Positions 9,001 through 15,742 of a stretch of 64,000 nt of DNA are shown here, in pieces. Under the pieces are notes generated by a model. That model did no database searches. It was not told the origin of the DNA and saw only the letters and a program-made list of their open reading frames with translations. The position numbers and the translations under genes were made by a program. Location of the stretch: positions 1,736,001 to 1,800,000 of the forward strand of contig OZ244957.1 in the NCBI GenBank assembly GCA_965222535.1. Direction: 5' to 3'. The DNA comes from G965222535 sp965222535. Its GTDB lineage: Bacteria; Pseudomonadota; Gammaproteobacteria; HK1. How positions within the stretch are numbered: the stretch's first letter is position 1; every line of letters begins with the position of its first letter.

Positions 9001-10814
9001 AAATACTACTGGAGCAACTAGATTGGAATTATGAAAAGATCGTACTGGAAACGGCTAAAACGCAGAAATCCACTCCGCCACCTTTACCAACAAAGGGGCT
9101 CCACATACCCCAAGAGAAAGCAATAGCTTCAACAGGCACTGATGCCAGCAAGGTCGGTGTAGAGCAACTGCTTGCTGACGATGCTAATGCGGTGCAAAAG
9201 GTGCCCGTTCAGCAACAAACGCCTGCCAAACCAATAACGAAAGCACCGCCGGCGCAAACGCCAGATCTGCTAAGAGAGCAGCCAGTCGTTCACTCAAAGG
9301 GCGGCAGTCTGGATCCGCAGGCACCTTCAGCCACTAAAACTACCTATACCGCTATGAGCGCGGAAGAAGCGAAGAAAATTGTCCCTATGGACGATGATAA
9401 TGGGATTAAGCAGCTGCTTGATGAGCTAAAAAATGAACAGCTAGCTTCCCCTAATCCATCGAGATATCTGGAGATTGAGTACCAGAGCAAATTCCTAAAA
9501 AAACTCAATAAAGGAGCTGATCCTAATGACCTTGATGCATATATTAAACGTCTACAACCGGAACTGGCCGAGGATGGTGATTTTTCCCCAGCAAGGCAAG
9601 AATTTCTTATAAAAAAATTATCCGGTTATCTGGAGGCATTTGAAGCAAACAAGAAACTTCCGCTGGATAACGCCCAACCCGTTACTGGAAAAAAACCCCT
9701 GCCTTTGCCTAAGCCCAAAGCACCTGAAACACACAAAACAGATGCGTCGTCGACCACAACGCCAGAAACGACCTCAAAACCGACCTCAACGGTGAAGCCT
9801 TCAACCGATACCGCTATGAGCGCGGAAGAAGCGAAGAAAATTGTTAAGGACTCTGATGCGATTAATCAGAAGATTGCTGAGCTAAACAAAGAATCGATTG
9901 GCTCTAGTTACTCGAAAATTATAGAGATTGAGTACGAGAAAATCTTCCTAAGAAAAATCAATAAAGGAATTGATCCTGATGAGCTTGATGCATATATTAA
10001 ACGTCTACAACTGGATATGGTCGCTGATGATGATGGTGTGCTTTCCCCAGCAATGCAAGAAGTTGTTATAAAAAAATTATCCGGTTATCTGGAGGCATTT
10101 GAAGCAAACAAGAAACTTCCGCTGGATAACGCCCAACCCGTTACTGGAAAAAAACCCCTGCCTCTGCCTAAGCCAAAAGCATCTGACACACACAAAGTAG
10201 ATAACCAAGGAAGAGTAAATAAAATAGTTCTTGATAAAAAGGTAGAACAAAATAAAAATATTCTGGAGAGTAACAAATCTAATAAATTAAAAAGTAAAGT
10301 AAAAACGGATCCCCAAGTCAAACCAAGACAGGATAACAGCGTAGTTTCACCGCGAGTAGAAGGTGCTCAGCGTGCAGAAGACGTATTTGCAGAACTTAGA
10401 GCGCGGGACGACTATGTTTCATACAAGAAACAAATTCAAGAGTTCGAAGATAAAATAAAGAAATATGAGAAATTCGACAAAAAAATAGGAAAGGCAGAAG
10501 GATTGAATAAAAATGACTTCAAGACTAAGTTAGCAGAGGCTCGTGGCGAGTTTCATAAATGGGAATCTGTACATAAAGGACAGCAAAAAGTCGATGCAAT
10601 GGATCAAGCAATAGAGTTGCTACGCAAACACATTGATTTTAGTCAGCCAGATGCCCCGCGAGGCTTTGATGCAGCTCTGAGTGAAGCTGAGCATATTGCG
10701 GAGAGCGGCATGGCGAGTAAAAATCAGAGTTTGATAGAGATCGGTGTGCGTATCCGCCTTGAAGTGGGTACTATATATGACAAGCTTAAGGCGCTCCCCT
10801 CCGGCAAGATCTAA
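3..10814 (+). CDS. Giant cysteine-free modular repeat protein (5' end outside window)
   Basis: The frame is open from base 3 to the TAA at 10812, so the gene starts upstream; the TTG at 63 is only the first in-window start codon. At least 3,600 residues are encoded and I find no cysteine in them. Four module types recur. Type A ('KYQLE..YTEAL..LNVEL.K.I') has about nine copies near 1310-1680, 3280-4890, 5160-6015 and 6720-7100. Type B ('FL.ELKKGF..L.GYLE.F') has seven near 340-1010, 1885-2510, 7870-8180 and 9380-10160. Type C (coiled coil then 'RKDA..IM..LDYTD') has four near 2820-3240, 6220-6590 and 8310-9060. Type D has one near 7130-7320. Linkers are proline-rich ('PPPVPPKLK', 'PPPLPTK'). 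No signal peptide (the N-terminus is missing), membrane segment or enzymatic motif is visible. A secreted or surface host-interaction protein is inference; no known family is recognised. Base composition is AT-richer than the housekeeping genes. Confidence 0.85.
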   Translation, partial: VFDEDLIQRRLDSIEAEANELKKLEDITQDQELKLRYLQTEHSVLETLKTNYNSPDAIEALYRTLLEGEYNIVGQKIVTDYLNKGALEKLKMYDMGAERTRKFELGIDYESPPSQVVPKPQTQLDRRIADVLDEWKEKYPRGSVESPSDLEIKQMASLDSEYDFLIKLKNKFTSLEDAMARKVELQVEFAKQPGVSKADVDAFGEKLTGYLDSYKPNEWATPQGVFDEVALESRLTDLKTELKALQKHPANQLSDRSKGVAAALEIEQESSYRITQVAFLEELKKGFATPEDAKKYIIKLQNLQAEEYPITKLEYNSVGRTLNDYLDAYKPKKPATLESTQDVAGNNPPLPPKLKLAETLNADPPLVPPKLKSADPLNADPPPVPPKLKLAETLNAEPPPVPPKLKSADPLNADSLPAPTKPTPEAPDAPSATKGDGVQDVVDDVRPDIAEGYQRLDEIVAEQATLEAKLDELTPEEASRKYQLEVEKHAYTEALGVAQDSKAPLNVELNKAINNILKGEGLHPDSNKYLIEIQSKIGVQGQNQLGDLIDQKITQANSTVNKPPLPPKPKLADPSHAEPPPVPAKQTLTPDVSPGSSNLEQTAVHQAEVSPATAATPESLINQSENIEEALNVDEVKLRNKDISSEGAPQRRSAALQEEIIRVYEEANQAYGIEERAFLHYLEEGFDSYDDALKYIDKLTNQVDDLQSKQALGKKLNDYLDIYNPNKKTTLNDTPNATGVLDEATAQRLINELNGELRDLWDAEIRNITDPRIVPLNIQIDFLTKLTGDGFSSIDEGRAYIKNQLSKADVLSKSQRGALRDTLTKALNKFEPSKPATPEGTKAAGSKSQVPQKSFSNKVSDFMNKFGSNKPATPEGTKAATPEGTKAAGSEPQVSPKKKPPEFSKNVDSEQNKAATTSRYSTETPSDEATASRHSTEIPDETSEIAVQTKENMLELAELQRKNAVTEFADRRRELNALETEYQKNASKKIGNKLHKAEVAKTNAEETLNLRKDAINVLKNTDHIDPDSFKYLVNKHIDESSYNNPEKLKKLLATYKKDFLSKAYQEAQVYVRMYAQDIHKVELVEAITPTSTYAWQDIVEGHNHLDELTTEYQVLEARVNLTVDALDRIKFLDEIKAEIDVYTEALKRADEGGESLQVELNKVIKEVLYKSSTTSESEVGITYDAKTRLIGILQGLTENGGGARSASDQYVAAPYQARAEGHLYSEAFEMATRNGTSLDVELDKVIKKALHEGSFANGVDKADVIPDIERRLVEMLKELTGNASEVRSSGAGGQGIADGYRKLDGLHQEFKALVKAEQGGATIDEARKYQLAAEGSVHTEALERSAESGRPLHVETDQVIKQNLYEGSIADVEHVTSKIEKHLIGMLQGLTEKVGDVPKGDGWKDIAKGKHKLDDKLLGEYEAQAVVNRNSGLPLTPREWTMVLEGDMQRAEFTSGEWARVREVKVIEGNVYSAAFEMASKNGTSLKVELDKFIKKSLYNAKIAGEYVTPDVERRLLGMLQELTGNVDDARSASKLDGGQDIAEKYHKLDELRQEYQALIKAEQDGATIDITRKYQLEAEGRVYTEAHKRAVERGTSLNVELDKVIKDALDNVDMIPDVRKHLLEMLQNPAQVDAVKPALPPNLAQVDAVKPALPPNLAQVDAVKPALGPKPVQADSTVNKPPKTLPKPKLADPLNADPPPAPTKPTPEAPDAPSATKGDGVQDVVDDVRPDIAEGYQRLDEIVAEQATLEAKLDELTPEEASRKYQLEVEKHAYTEALGVAQDSKAPLNVELNKAINNILKGEGLHPDSNKYLIEIQSKIGVQGQNQLGDLIDQKITQADSTVNKPPKTLPKPKITKPLDADPPPVPAKQTFSPDAPSATKGDGVQDVVDDVRPDIAEGYQRLDEIVAEQATLEAKLDELTPEEASRKYQLEVEKHAYTEALGVAQDSKAPLNVELNKAINNILKGEGLHPDSNKYLIEIQSKIGVQGQNQLGDLFDQKITQANSTVNKPPISPKPKLADPSHAEPPPVPAKPTPEAPDASLGSSNLEQTAVRKTDVPPPETATKQTKSTTESIDETSKIEAKQKVMKRVGVSVDRAKMKLGDAETKLQNATTDTTRKLATEDKKSANFEYNVRATAGKLMDSIMDRLDYTDARNFNDLAKEEVGRVTRLTPAQSQAVLEQLHHYNKVIVSKVIGVEETISPPAAKSAANAPPPTTRQLATAEETQSVSDVSPASRADGGDQDVLDVGPDMEKGYKRLAELTAEQEALETKPEGAVWTEQETARAYQLQFDKHVYTEALQAAQDSKAPLNVELDKAIKYALGDGSGGLSPDAAGKAYLIELRWQVGVQGQEQLEALLDHRLNVIEGTINTSANPNPNHTFIQMAYQQMTESIVAGKNPATVFRATIDKLTNISMKNLMENVYKQVFGDNVMWGQKLDVTAASAEVQKATPPPLPTKVLHPQDEVLTSQETAAFRATGGSEIPGKAAVQPQEPPPLPTRPAHMLQEETVTSPELTAFKIIEGTESQGKVNKIAPVEATRSENIIKKDGKISKLKKIFSKGGKSVKAPDAIPAKPIAKAPPAQTPDLLREQPVVHPKGGSLDPQTPSTAKTANTATVAEEAKKIFPVEADDGINQRIAELENKITQYDIADDMPKLVEATSEKNFLKELKKGFDSNDGVEYIKSLQKKLSKSAMDEIGQEALIKKLYGYLEVFEANKKLPLDNAKPVTGNKPPLLPKPKAPDAQKTDELISDTAPKPASKQAEPTIGAIDDASEIAEKIKQRVMKNIQSRIDNYQWKYDEAVKNLEKARADLQSSTRQIDINAAQRDINSAKADINLRNDASDIMKQLDYTDLDNIDVQVRNKIQEIYQDKSYEYRVALSHQVKTYKQFIPETSKVAEGVSEIAEKIKQRVVEKAQYRINKYQRDYDEALQNMNKVENNKAADNIMFKQAQEKLAKAEADIKVRKDAAAIMQGLDYTDVSKYKELVRKALAGKNLDADYHKILLEQLDWNYEKIVLETAKTQKSTPPPLPTKGLHIPQEKAIASTGTDASKVGVEQLLADDANAVQKVPVQQQTPAKPITKAPPAQTPDLLREQPVVHSKGGSLDPQAPSATKTTYTAMSAEEAKKIVPMDDDNGIKQLLDELKNEQLASPNPSRYLEIEYQSKFLKKLNKGADPNDLDAYIKRLQPELAEDGDFSPARQEFLIKKLSGYLEAFEANKKLPLDNAQPVTGKKPLPLPKPKAPETHKTDASSTTTPETTSKPTSTVKPSTDTAMSAEEAKKIVKDSDAINQKIAELNKESIGSSYSKIIEIEYEKIFLRKINKGIDPDELDAYIKRLQLDMVADDDGVLSPAMQEVVIKKLSGYLEAFEANKKLPLDNAQPVTGKKPLPLPKPKASDTHKVDNQGRVNKIVLDKKVEQNKNILESNKSNKLKSKVKTDPQVKPRQDNSVVSPRVEGAQRAEDVFAELRARDDYVSYKKQIQEFEDKIKKYEKFDKKIGKAEGLNKNDFKTKLAEARGEFHKWESVHKGQQKVDAMDQAIELLRKHIDFSQPDAPRGFDAALSEAEHIAESGMASKNQSLIEIGVRIRLEVGTIYDKLKALPSGKI
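1281..1690 (+). repeat. Near-identical intragenic repeat, copy 1 of 3
   Basis: This stretch of about 410 bp inside the giant gene encodes a type A module plus linker, from 'DAPSATKGDGVQD' to 'DQKITQANSTVNK'. It recurs almost base for base at 5131-5540 and 5623-6030. Identity with the 5131 copy extends upstream through the 'PAPTKPTPEAP' linker. The near-absence of synonymous differences points to recent duplication or gene conversion. Confidence 0.9.
4894..5007 (+). repeat. 42-bp tandem repeat, three units
   Basis: Three in-frame units of 42 bp encode 14 residues each (LAQVDAVKPALPPN and variants). The first two full units are identical and the third ends in GPK instead of PPN. The array lies in the linker between a type A module and the duplicated block starting near 5131. 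Confidence 0.85.
5131..5540 (+). repeat. Near-identical intragenic repeat, copy 2 of 3
   Basis: Second copy of the module found at 1281-1690. It lies immediately before copy 3, separated by a linker of about 80 bp that carries 'PPKTLPKPK' and 'PPPVPAKQT'. The last codons differ slightly (ITQAD instead of ITQAN). Confidence 0.9.
5623..6030 (+). repeat. Near-identical intragenic repeat, copy 3 of 3
   Basis: Third copy of the module found at 1281-1690 and 5131-5540. It has one visible amino acid change near its end (GDLFDQK instead of GDLIDQK). Repeats this long and this similar are expected to recombine and are a hazard for short-read assembly. Confidence 0.9.
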
Positions 10815-12542
10815 CCCGGGGGCGATACAGGAAGCGGTACCGCAGCAGTCCCTCAGGCAATTCGCTAACGGGGCGCAACCCGGCCCCAATAAGGTGCCCC
10901 CGCCGCCTGCCGCCCGGCCAACCGAGCTGCCGCCGGGAGGCCAGAGGGTTGCCGATGCTGGGGCGGAGGCCCCCCTCGCCCACAACGCGGAGGCGGCCGA
11001 AGAAGCAACCCCAACGGATAAGTTGTTCAAGCGGCTCGCTGAATTAGACGTTTCAGAGGAGCAGTATAAGGGTAAGGGAGAGGCGTTCCCGGCACACTTG
11101 GGTTACGAGAAAAAAGCGATCGAAAGCGCATTCAATGCGGCGCTCGACGACGGTGATCCAGTTGCCGTGATTAAGCGGCACCTAGGGATAGATGGATTAT
11201 CGGGTGATGCAAAGGCGCACCTGCAGAAGACGCTTGACGAGTTATTTGGTAATAACGCGGCAAGGGGACGGCAAGGTCTCGCCCCACAAGATGCAGGCTA
11301 TAGGCAAGCAGCAGCCCCGCAGCAGCCCGGCCCCAATAAGGTGCCCCCGCCGCCTGCCGCCCGGCCAACCGAGCTGCCGCCGGGAGGCCAGAGGGTTGCC
11401 GGTGCTGGGCGGAGGGCACCCTCGCCCACAACGCGGAGGCGATCCAGGAAGCAGCGGCAGATCGGTCGTGGAATCGAGTCATTGAGCTAAACGGATTAGA
11501 AGAAAAGTATAAGGCTAGAGGAGAGGCATTTCCGGAGCACTTGCGTTCCGAGCGGACAGCGCATACCCGGATAGTCGAAGCGGCGCCTAGAAGCAATCCG
11601 GCTGCCGTAGTTAGTTCCTACCTAGGCGAATTAACCGGTGCTCCTAAGGCACACGTGCAGAAGGTGTTTGACGAGTTATTTGGTAATAACGCGGCAAGGG
11701 GACGGCAAGGTGGGCTCGCCCCACAAGATGCAGGCTATAGGCAAGTAGCAGCCCCGCAGCAGCCCGCCCCCCATCAGGGGACCTGCCACCTGCCGCCCGG
11801 CCAACCGAGCTGCCGCCGGGAGGCCAGAGGGTTGCCGGTGCTGGGGCGATAGGGGAAACACCAGCGGATAGGTTGATAAAACGCCTCGATGGTCTGAGTA
11901 GTGTCGAAGAACATGCAGCGAAAGATAATCTTCCGATTCCGAGTCAAATGTATTACGAACAGGGAGCGCTCAAAAGAGCGCAAGCGGCATTGGCCGGAGG
12001 CGGCGATCCGCTTGTCGCGATGAGGCAACATATCGAAGGATTAAAGGGAACTGAAACAAGACCTGTGGATAAAGACTATTTATGGAAAGCGTATCGCCAA
12101 ATATTTGGGGAGGAGCAACCGCCGCCTGTGAAGGCACCCGCTGCAAGTGCCTGCCAAACCAATAGCGAAAGCAGCGAATGCGCTTCCTGTGGAGGCGAAT
12201 AAAGCAGTGCTATCCGAGGCAAAGAAAACCGAAGCAGGCGCTGATGCCAACAAGGCCGTCGACCCAGAAGTCCAGCGACTTGAAGAGCTCAAGAAAACTC
12301 TGGAAAATAAAATAGCAGAATATCGGAAGAATCCGCCTCTCGCAGGAAAAGAAGGCCCGGAGCAGTATAAAGTATCAACGGAATGGTTTCTAGAAAACGG
12401 TCAAAAAGCATTGGCGCAAAATAACACCCCGCCTGACAAATATCTGAGCCGTCAATTTAGAATGGATAAAGATGGTTTTTATAGTGCCAATACAGATAAT
12501 CAACTTCGGAACTTATTCGAGAAAATTGGAGTCAAGATATAA
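10813..12542 (+). pseudogene. Frameshifted tail of modular repeat gene related to the giant protein
   Basis: Directly after the giant's stop codon the reading passes through frames 1, 3, 2 and 3, each carrying pieces of the same architecture: a 'PPPPAARPTELPPGGQR' linker, then a module of about 60 residues ending 'LDELFGNNAARG' or 'YRQIFGEEQPP'. That module resembles type D of the giant ('VYKQVFGDN'). Aligning the tandem copies places the breaks. A G is lost near 11405 (GGGG in unit 1, GGG in unit 2). One base is lost at 11765-11790 in the proline linker. A shift lies between 12131 and 12146, before 'PAKPIAKA', a string also present in the giant. The last open piece (12147-12542) ends at TAA. 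Base composition jumps to GC-rich at about 10815. It may be a decayed gene or extension, or a real frame disturbed by sequencing errors in G/C runs. Confidence 0.7.
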
Positions 12543-12686
12543 GTGCAACTCCTGAAGAGTTGGGAAGAAGCTACGCTGCGCTATGCCCAAGGATCCATTC
12601 TATAGCACTGCCCGCCACCTTTTCAGAGCGCCAAGTTACGCCAGATGCACGGTGCCAAATCGAAAGCGAAGGCGGTACTGGGGGTT

Positions 12687-12870
12687 AGGGGCTTGGGGGA
12701 AGGGAGTAAAGCGTTTAGGTGGGTTAAACACGCCCTCACCCTTTCCCCAATATAAACCTCTTTTTTTACAAATCTCTCCGCAACTGCCAAGCGCAGCTTG
12801 TGCAGTTGCGGATTAAAATATCAAAAGATCCCAGAGACATCGCCCGAAGCAGCATTCCCAGAGCTCCGCC
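12687..12870 (+). repeat. R1 composite repeat, partial (core and hairpin 2)
   Basis: Contains the R1 core end ('CCCTTTCCCCAATA') and hairpin 2 at 12778-12811, with a perfect 10-bp stem CCGCAACTGC / GCAGTTGCGG, then the R1 tail 'AAAGATCCCAGAGACA'. Other copies have CCTCAAACAGC / GCTGTTTGAGG at the stem, so both arms have changed together. The gap 12543-12686 shows no gene. Confidence 0.75.
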
Positions 12871-12875
12871 CTCCA

Positions 12876-15092
12876 CTATTCCAGAGTGCTTGGGTAGCGG
12901 GCTTGCAGCCGATCGATTTTGTCCGGCTGTTGCAGTTGTGTGTACAGGTGGAGCAGTAGCGACCAGGCAGGATTATCGGCTGTTGCGTGCAACGCCAGTG
13001 AACGCAGCCATTCCTGCTCGGCGTCGGTAGTGGCGCTTTCTAGGTTGCTCAGATAATCGGCGTCGATCTGGGTTAATTGGCTGCGCAGGGCGGTTGCGTA
13101 GAGCACCATGCCTTTAAGATAATGACGTTGCGCCTGCTCGCTGGCTGGGGTGTTTGAGTCCATCTGCTGATGCGCGCTTTTCAGTATGTCGAGTAACCGT
13201 TGCGAGGCTGTTCGCCCCTGCGGCTCCAGTAATTCGGGGTAATATTCAGCTAACCATAGCGTAACGAATGCGAGGGGGCCGTAATAGTCGTTTTGCAGTA
13301 GCTTATCGACCCATGGTTGGGTTTCCTGTGATTTAGGCCCAAACCCTACTAGCAGCCGAGCAAGATGCCCTTTTACCTTTTTGAAGTGCTGGCGATTCCA
13401 CAGGTGCGTGCGTGCAGTGGTGTTTAAATCCGCCATATATTCCAACAATGGCGCTTCGAGTCTGAACGCGGTGGCACCCGCGGCGCGCTGTTTCTGGATG
13501 CGCTTATAAAGTCCAAAATCATCAATGCCGTACCCGTGATCAAAGGGGCTAAAATAGTACACTGCCCCCGGCGCATGGCGGATCAGAGATCGTACGCGGC
13601 TGCGCTGCTGGCGGGTGTTGGTCCAAGGCGAGTCGTAGCTATTGTTTTCCAGTATGCCTTGGATGTTGTGCAACGTGATATCGGGGCGAACCCCTTGCAC
13701 CTGATTGAGTGCCCGCAGTGGAAAATGCTCATCACTGTCGATCAGCAGCGTCGCGTTATCATCTAGGTTGCTGAGCACAGTTTGAGCAAAATCGTATGCC
13801 GCTGTATCATTATGACGATCGTTGTCGGCATAGTTAGCCGCCGCAACGCTGCCTACCACCCCGATAAGGACGATATGGGAAGTGACCGTAAGTAGCGGCG
13901 GCGGCGGTGCCAGCAACGTGCGCATCTTATCCCATCCCGCCCGTATGCCAACCGCCCCCCATAGCGCAAATGCCGCGTAGGCTATCCCGGTATAAGCGCT
14001 GACGACATGCACCATCAATGCGTTGTGCTCAAAGTTCAAAATGGCGACCACCAACAGCCAGCTGGTCGTCATGTAGGTTAAGGTGAGCGCTGCGCTGATC
14101 CCTCTCCCCAACAACCGCCACTGGCAAATAAAACCCAAGCCAGCGAGAATCAGCATCACCCAGCCGTACTGATCCCCTGCATCGGCCAACAGAAACTGCA
14201 TATACGCCAGCTTGCTATCCCAACCGACGCTTTGTTGATCGATGCCCGCATAACCAGAGCGCCCAATGTAATGGAACACTTTCGCCAAACTGTCCATCGC
14301 GCCATATTGGTCGACGAAGAAAGACGAATTGCCGCGTATCACCAGATAGATATACGGCGATAATCCAAGTCCCAGCGCACCCAGCAATGACAACAGTAAG
14401 TGCGGCCTGCGGCTGCAACTGGCGATCTGTCTTTTATTGCGCCATAGCACCAGCAGCAGCGCTGGAGTGGAGAGCACTATCAGCGGCCAGTGGTTGGATA
14501 ATGCAAGACCATACGCCAGCGCCATCCCTGCCAGCGTCTGTGGGCGTGCATCACGGCGTACCATCAGTGCAAGCTTCAGCAACAGCATGAACAGCAGTGC
14601 ATTCAGCGAATAGACTTCTGGGATAATCGCCTGCGCCCACATCGCATCGCATAAGCCCCAGGCAAGCGCGGCGATATAACCGTAAAGCGGATGCCCAAGA
14701 AGACTTACGGTGATGTTGTAGAGCAGCGCGCAGGCGAGCGCGGCGAGCAGCGCGCTGAGAAGGTTCAGGTTGATAGCCGGCGAGGCAAACGGCAAATGCG
14801 AGAAGGGGTAGCACAGTAGGCTGTATAATGGATAGCCAGGAGGGTGCGCTATGCTGCCGTTGTAGCAATTGAGGATGAAAAAGCCGGAATCCTCGAAGGT
14901 CACGACGACTGGCATGGTCGTTATATAGAGCAGCATCAGCACGATAAACACTGACGTCGGTGCGAGCCAAGGCCAGCGTTCAGCGCGGGGGGGTATGACT
15001 GTGGTGACGGTGGGTTTCTGCGCCGGCGCGCCGGTTTGCCGAGGCGCTGCTGGTTTATGGACCGGACGGCCCGATGATCGTGGTTTTTTCAT
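12876..15092 (-). CDS. DUF2723 (TMEM260-like) membrane glycosyltransferase-like protein
   Basis: The predicted product has 738 residues. Its first ~45 residues are basic and proline/alanine-rich. About ten hydrophobic segments follow (from 'VFIVLMLLYITTMPVV' to about residue 430), then a soluble C-terminal half of about 300 residues. The stretch 'EDSGFF....GSIAHPPGYPLY' near residues 65-90 matches the hallmark of the DUF2723 family, related to GT-C protein O-mannosyltransferases; the acidic residues before the HPPG motif fit the usual catalytic position. A role in transferring sugar from a lipid-linked donor at the outer face of the inner membrane is inferred from the family, and substrate and acceptor are unknown. 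The gene is transcribed alone and away from murJ. Both ends abut R1 repeats, and the last codons lie close to the R1 tail at 12870. Confidence 0.75.
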   Translation of the reverse strand: MKKPRSSGRPVHKPAAPRQTGAPAQKPTVTTVIPPRAERWPWLAPTSVFIVLMLLYITTMPVVVTFEDSGFFILNCYNGSIAHPPGYPLYSLLCYPFSHLPFASPAINLNLLSALLAALACALLYNITVSLLGHPLYGYIAALAWGLCDAMWAQAIIPEVYSLNALLFMLLLKLALMVRRDARPQTLAGMALAYGLALSNHWPLIVLSTPALLLVLWRNKRQIASCSRRPHLLLSLLGALGLGLSPYIYLVIRGNSSFFVDQYGAMDSLAKVFHYIGRSGYAGIDQQSVGWDSKLAYMQFLLADAGDQYGWVMLILAGLGFICQWRLLGRGISAALTLTYMTTSWLLVVAILNFEHNALMVHVVSAYTGIAYAAFALWGAVGIRAGWDKMRTLLAPPPPLLTVTSHIVLIGVVGSVAAANYADNDRHNDTAAYDFAQTVLSNLDDNATLLIDSDEHFPLRALNQVQGVRPDITLHNIQGILENNSYDSPWTNTRQQRSRVRSLIRHAPGAVYYFSPFDHGYGIDDFGLYKRIQKQRAAGATAFRLEAPLLEYMADLNTTARTHLWNRQHFKKVKGHLARLLVGFGPKSQETQPWVDKLLQNDYYGPLAFVTLWLAEYYPELLEPQGRTASQRLLDILKSAHQQMDSNTPASEQAQRHYLKGMVLYATALRSQLTQIDADYLSNLESATTDAEQEWLRSLALHATADNPAWSLLLHLYTQLQQPDKIDRLQARYPSTLE

Positions 15093-15136
15093 ACGGGTAC
15101 ACTGCTTCTGTGAGGTACTCGGCGGTCAAAACTAAA

Positions 15137-15470
15137 GGGGTGCCTCGGAAAACCAGCTTGCTGGCTTTTCGCGGTGCCATCGTGGTGTTATATTGAGGGA
15201 AGGATTATAAATCAATAGTTTACGTTACAATTAATCATATCCCTCCCTCCAATACAAACAGGCTTATTCTACAAAGTCCCCTCAAACAGCCAAGCACCGC
15301 TTGGCTGTTTGAGGATTAAAATATTAAAGATCCCAGGAGACACCGCCCAAAGCATTCCCAGAGCGCTAAGCTGCGCAAAATGCACGGTGCTAAGAGAATA
15401 GAACCAATGCCCCTCGGTCATTTCCCAGAGGGAGAGGGGAGTTCCCACGCACAGTTTGGAACGAGCGCAA
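15137..15470 (+). repeat. R1 composite repeat, most complete copy
   Basis: Shows all R1 parts in order. Hairpin 1 spans about 15137-15178 ('GGTGCCTCGGAAAACCAGC'). The core is at 15191-15253, with inverted 'TTGAGGGAAGG' and 'CCCTCCCTCCAA'. Hairpin 2 is at 15280-15314 with a perfect 15-bp stem. The tail runs 'ATTAAAGATCCCAGGAGACA' and then 'GAGGGGAGTTCCCACGCACA'. It fills most of the gap before murJ, and an inverted partner lies after murJ at 17385-17595. Confidence 0.8.
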
Positions 15471-15499
15471 TCAAAAGCATCTTGAAGGAATACAAGTAT

Positions 15500-15642
15500 G
15501 ATGGTTTCGCAATAAGTCATCCGCGGCTATCTTTGAGTTCCGATACGTAAAATAATATCCGTGAATAGCAACACTTTAGGAATTCATTAGGGGCGTTAAT
15601 AAGGGTCAAAACAGGATCAATTAGAGTTTTTGCGTGATCATC
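15500..15642 (+). mobile_element. R2 MITE-like element, copy 1
   Basis: A non-coding element of 143 bp begins 'GATGGTTTCGCAATAAGTC' and ends '...TTTTTGCGTGATCATC'. The reverse complement of its end (GATGATCACGCAAAAA) resembles its start, giving imperfect terminal inverted repeats of about 15 bp. Related copies are at 27861-28003 and 28667-28811. It encodes no protein, so it would need a transposase from elsewhere. Confidence 0.65.
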
Positions 15643-15742
15643 AAGTATAACCTCTTCCCCCAATTGACAGGCCTCGCGGGGCATCTCTCCCCCCAGCTCC
15701 TTTTCTGGCACCGTTTTCCGATGCCATCTGTATGAGATCAAG

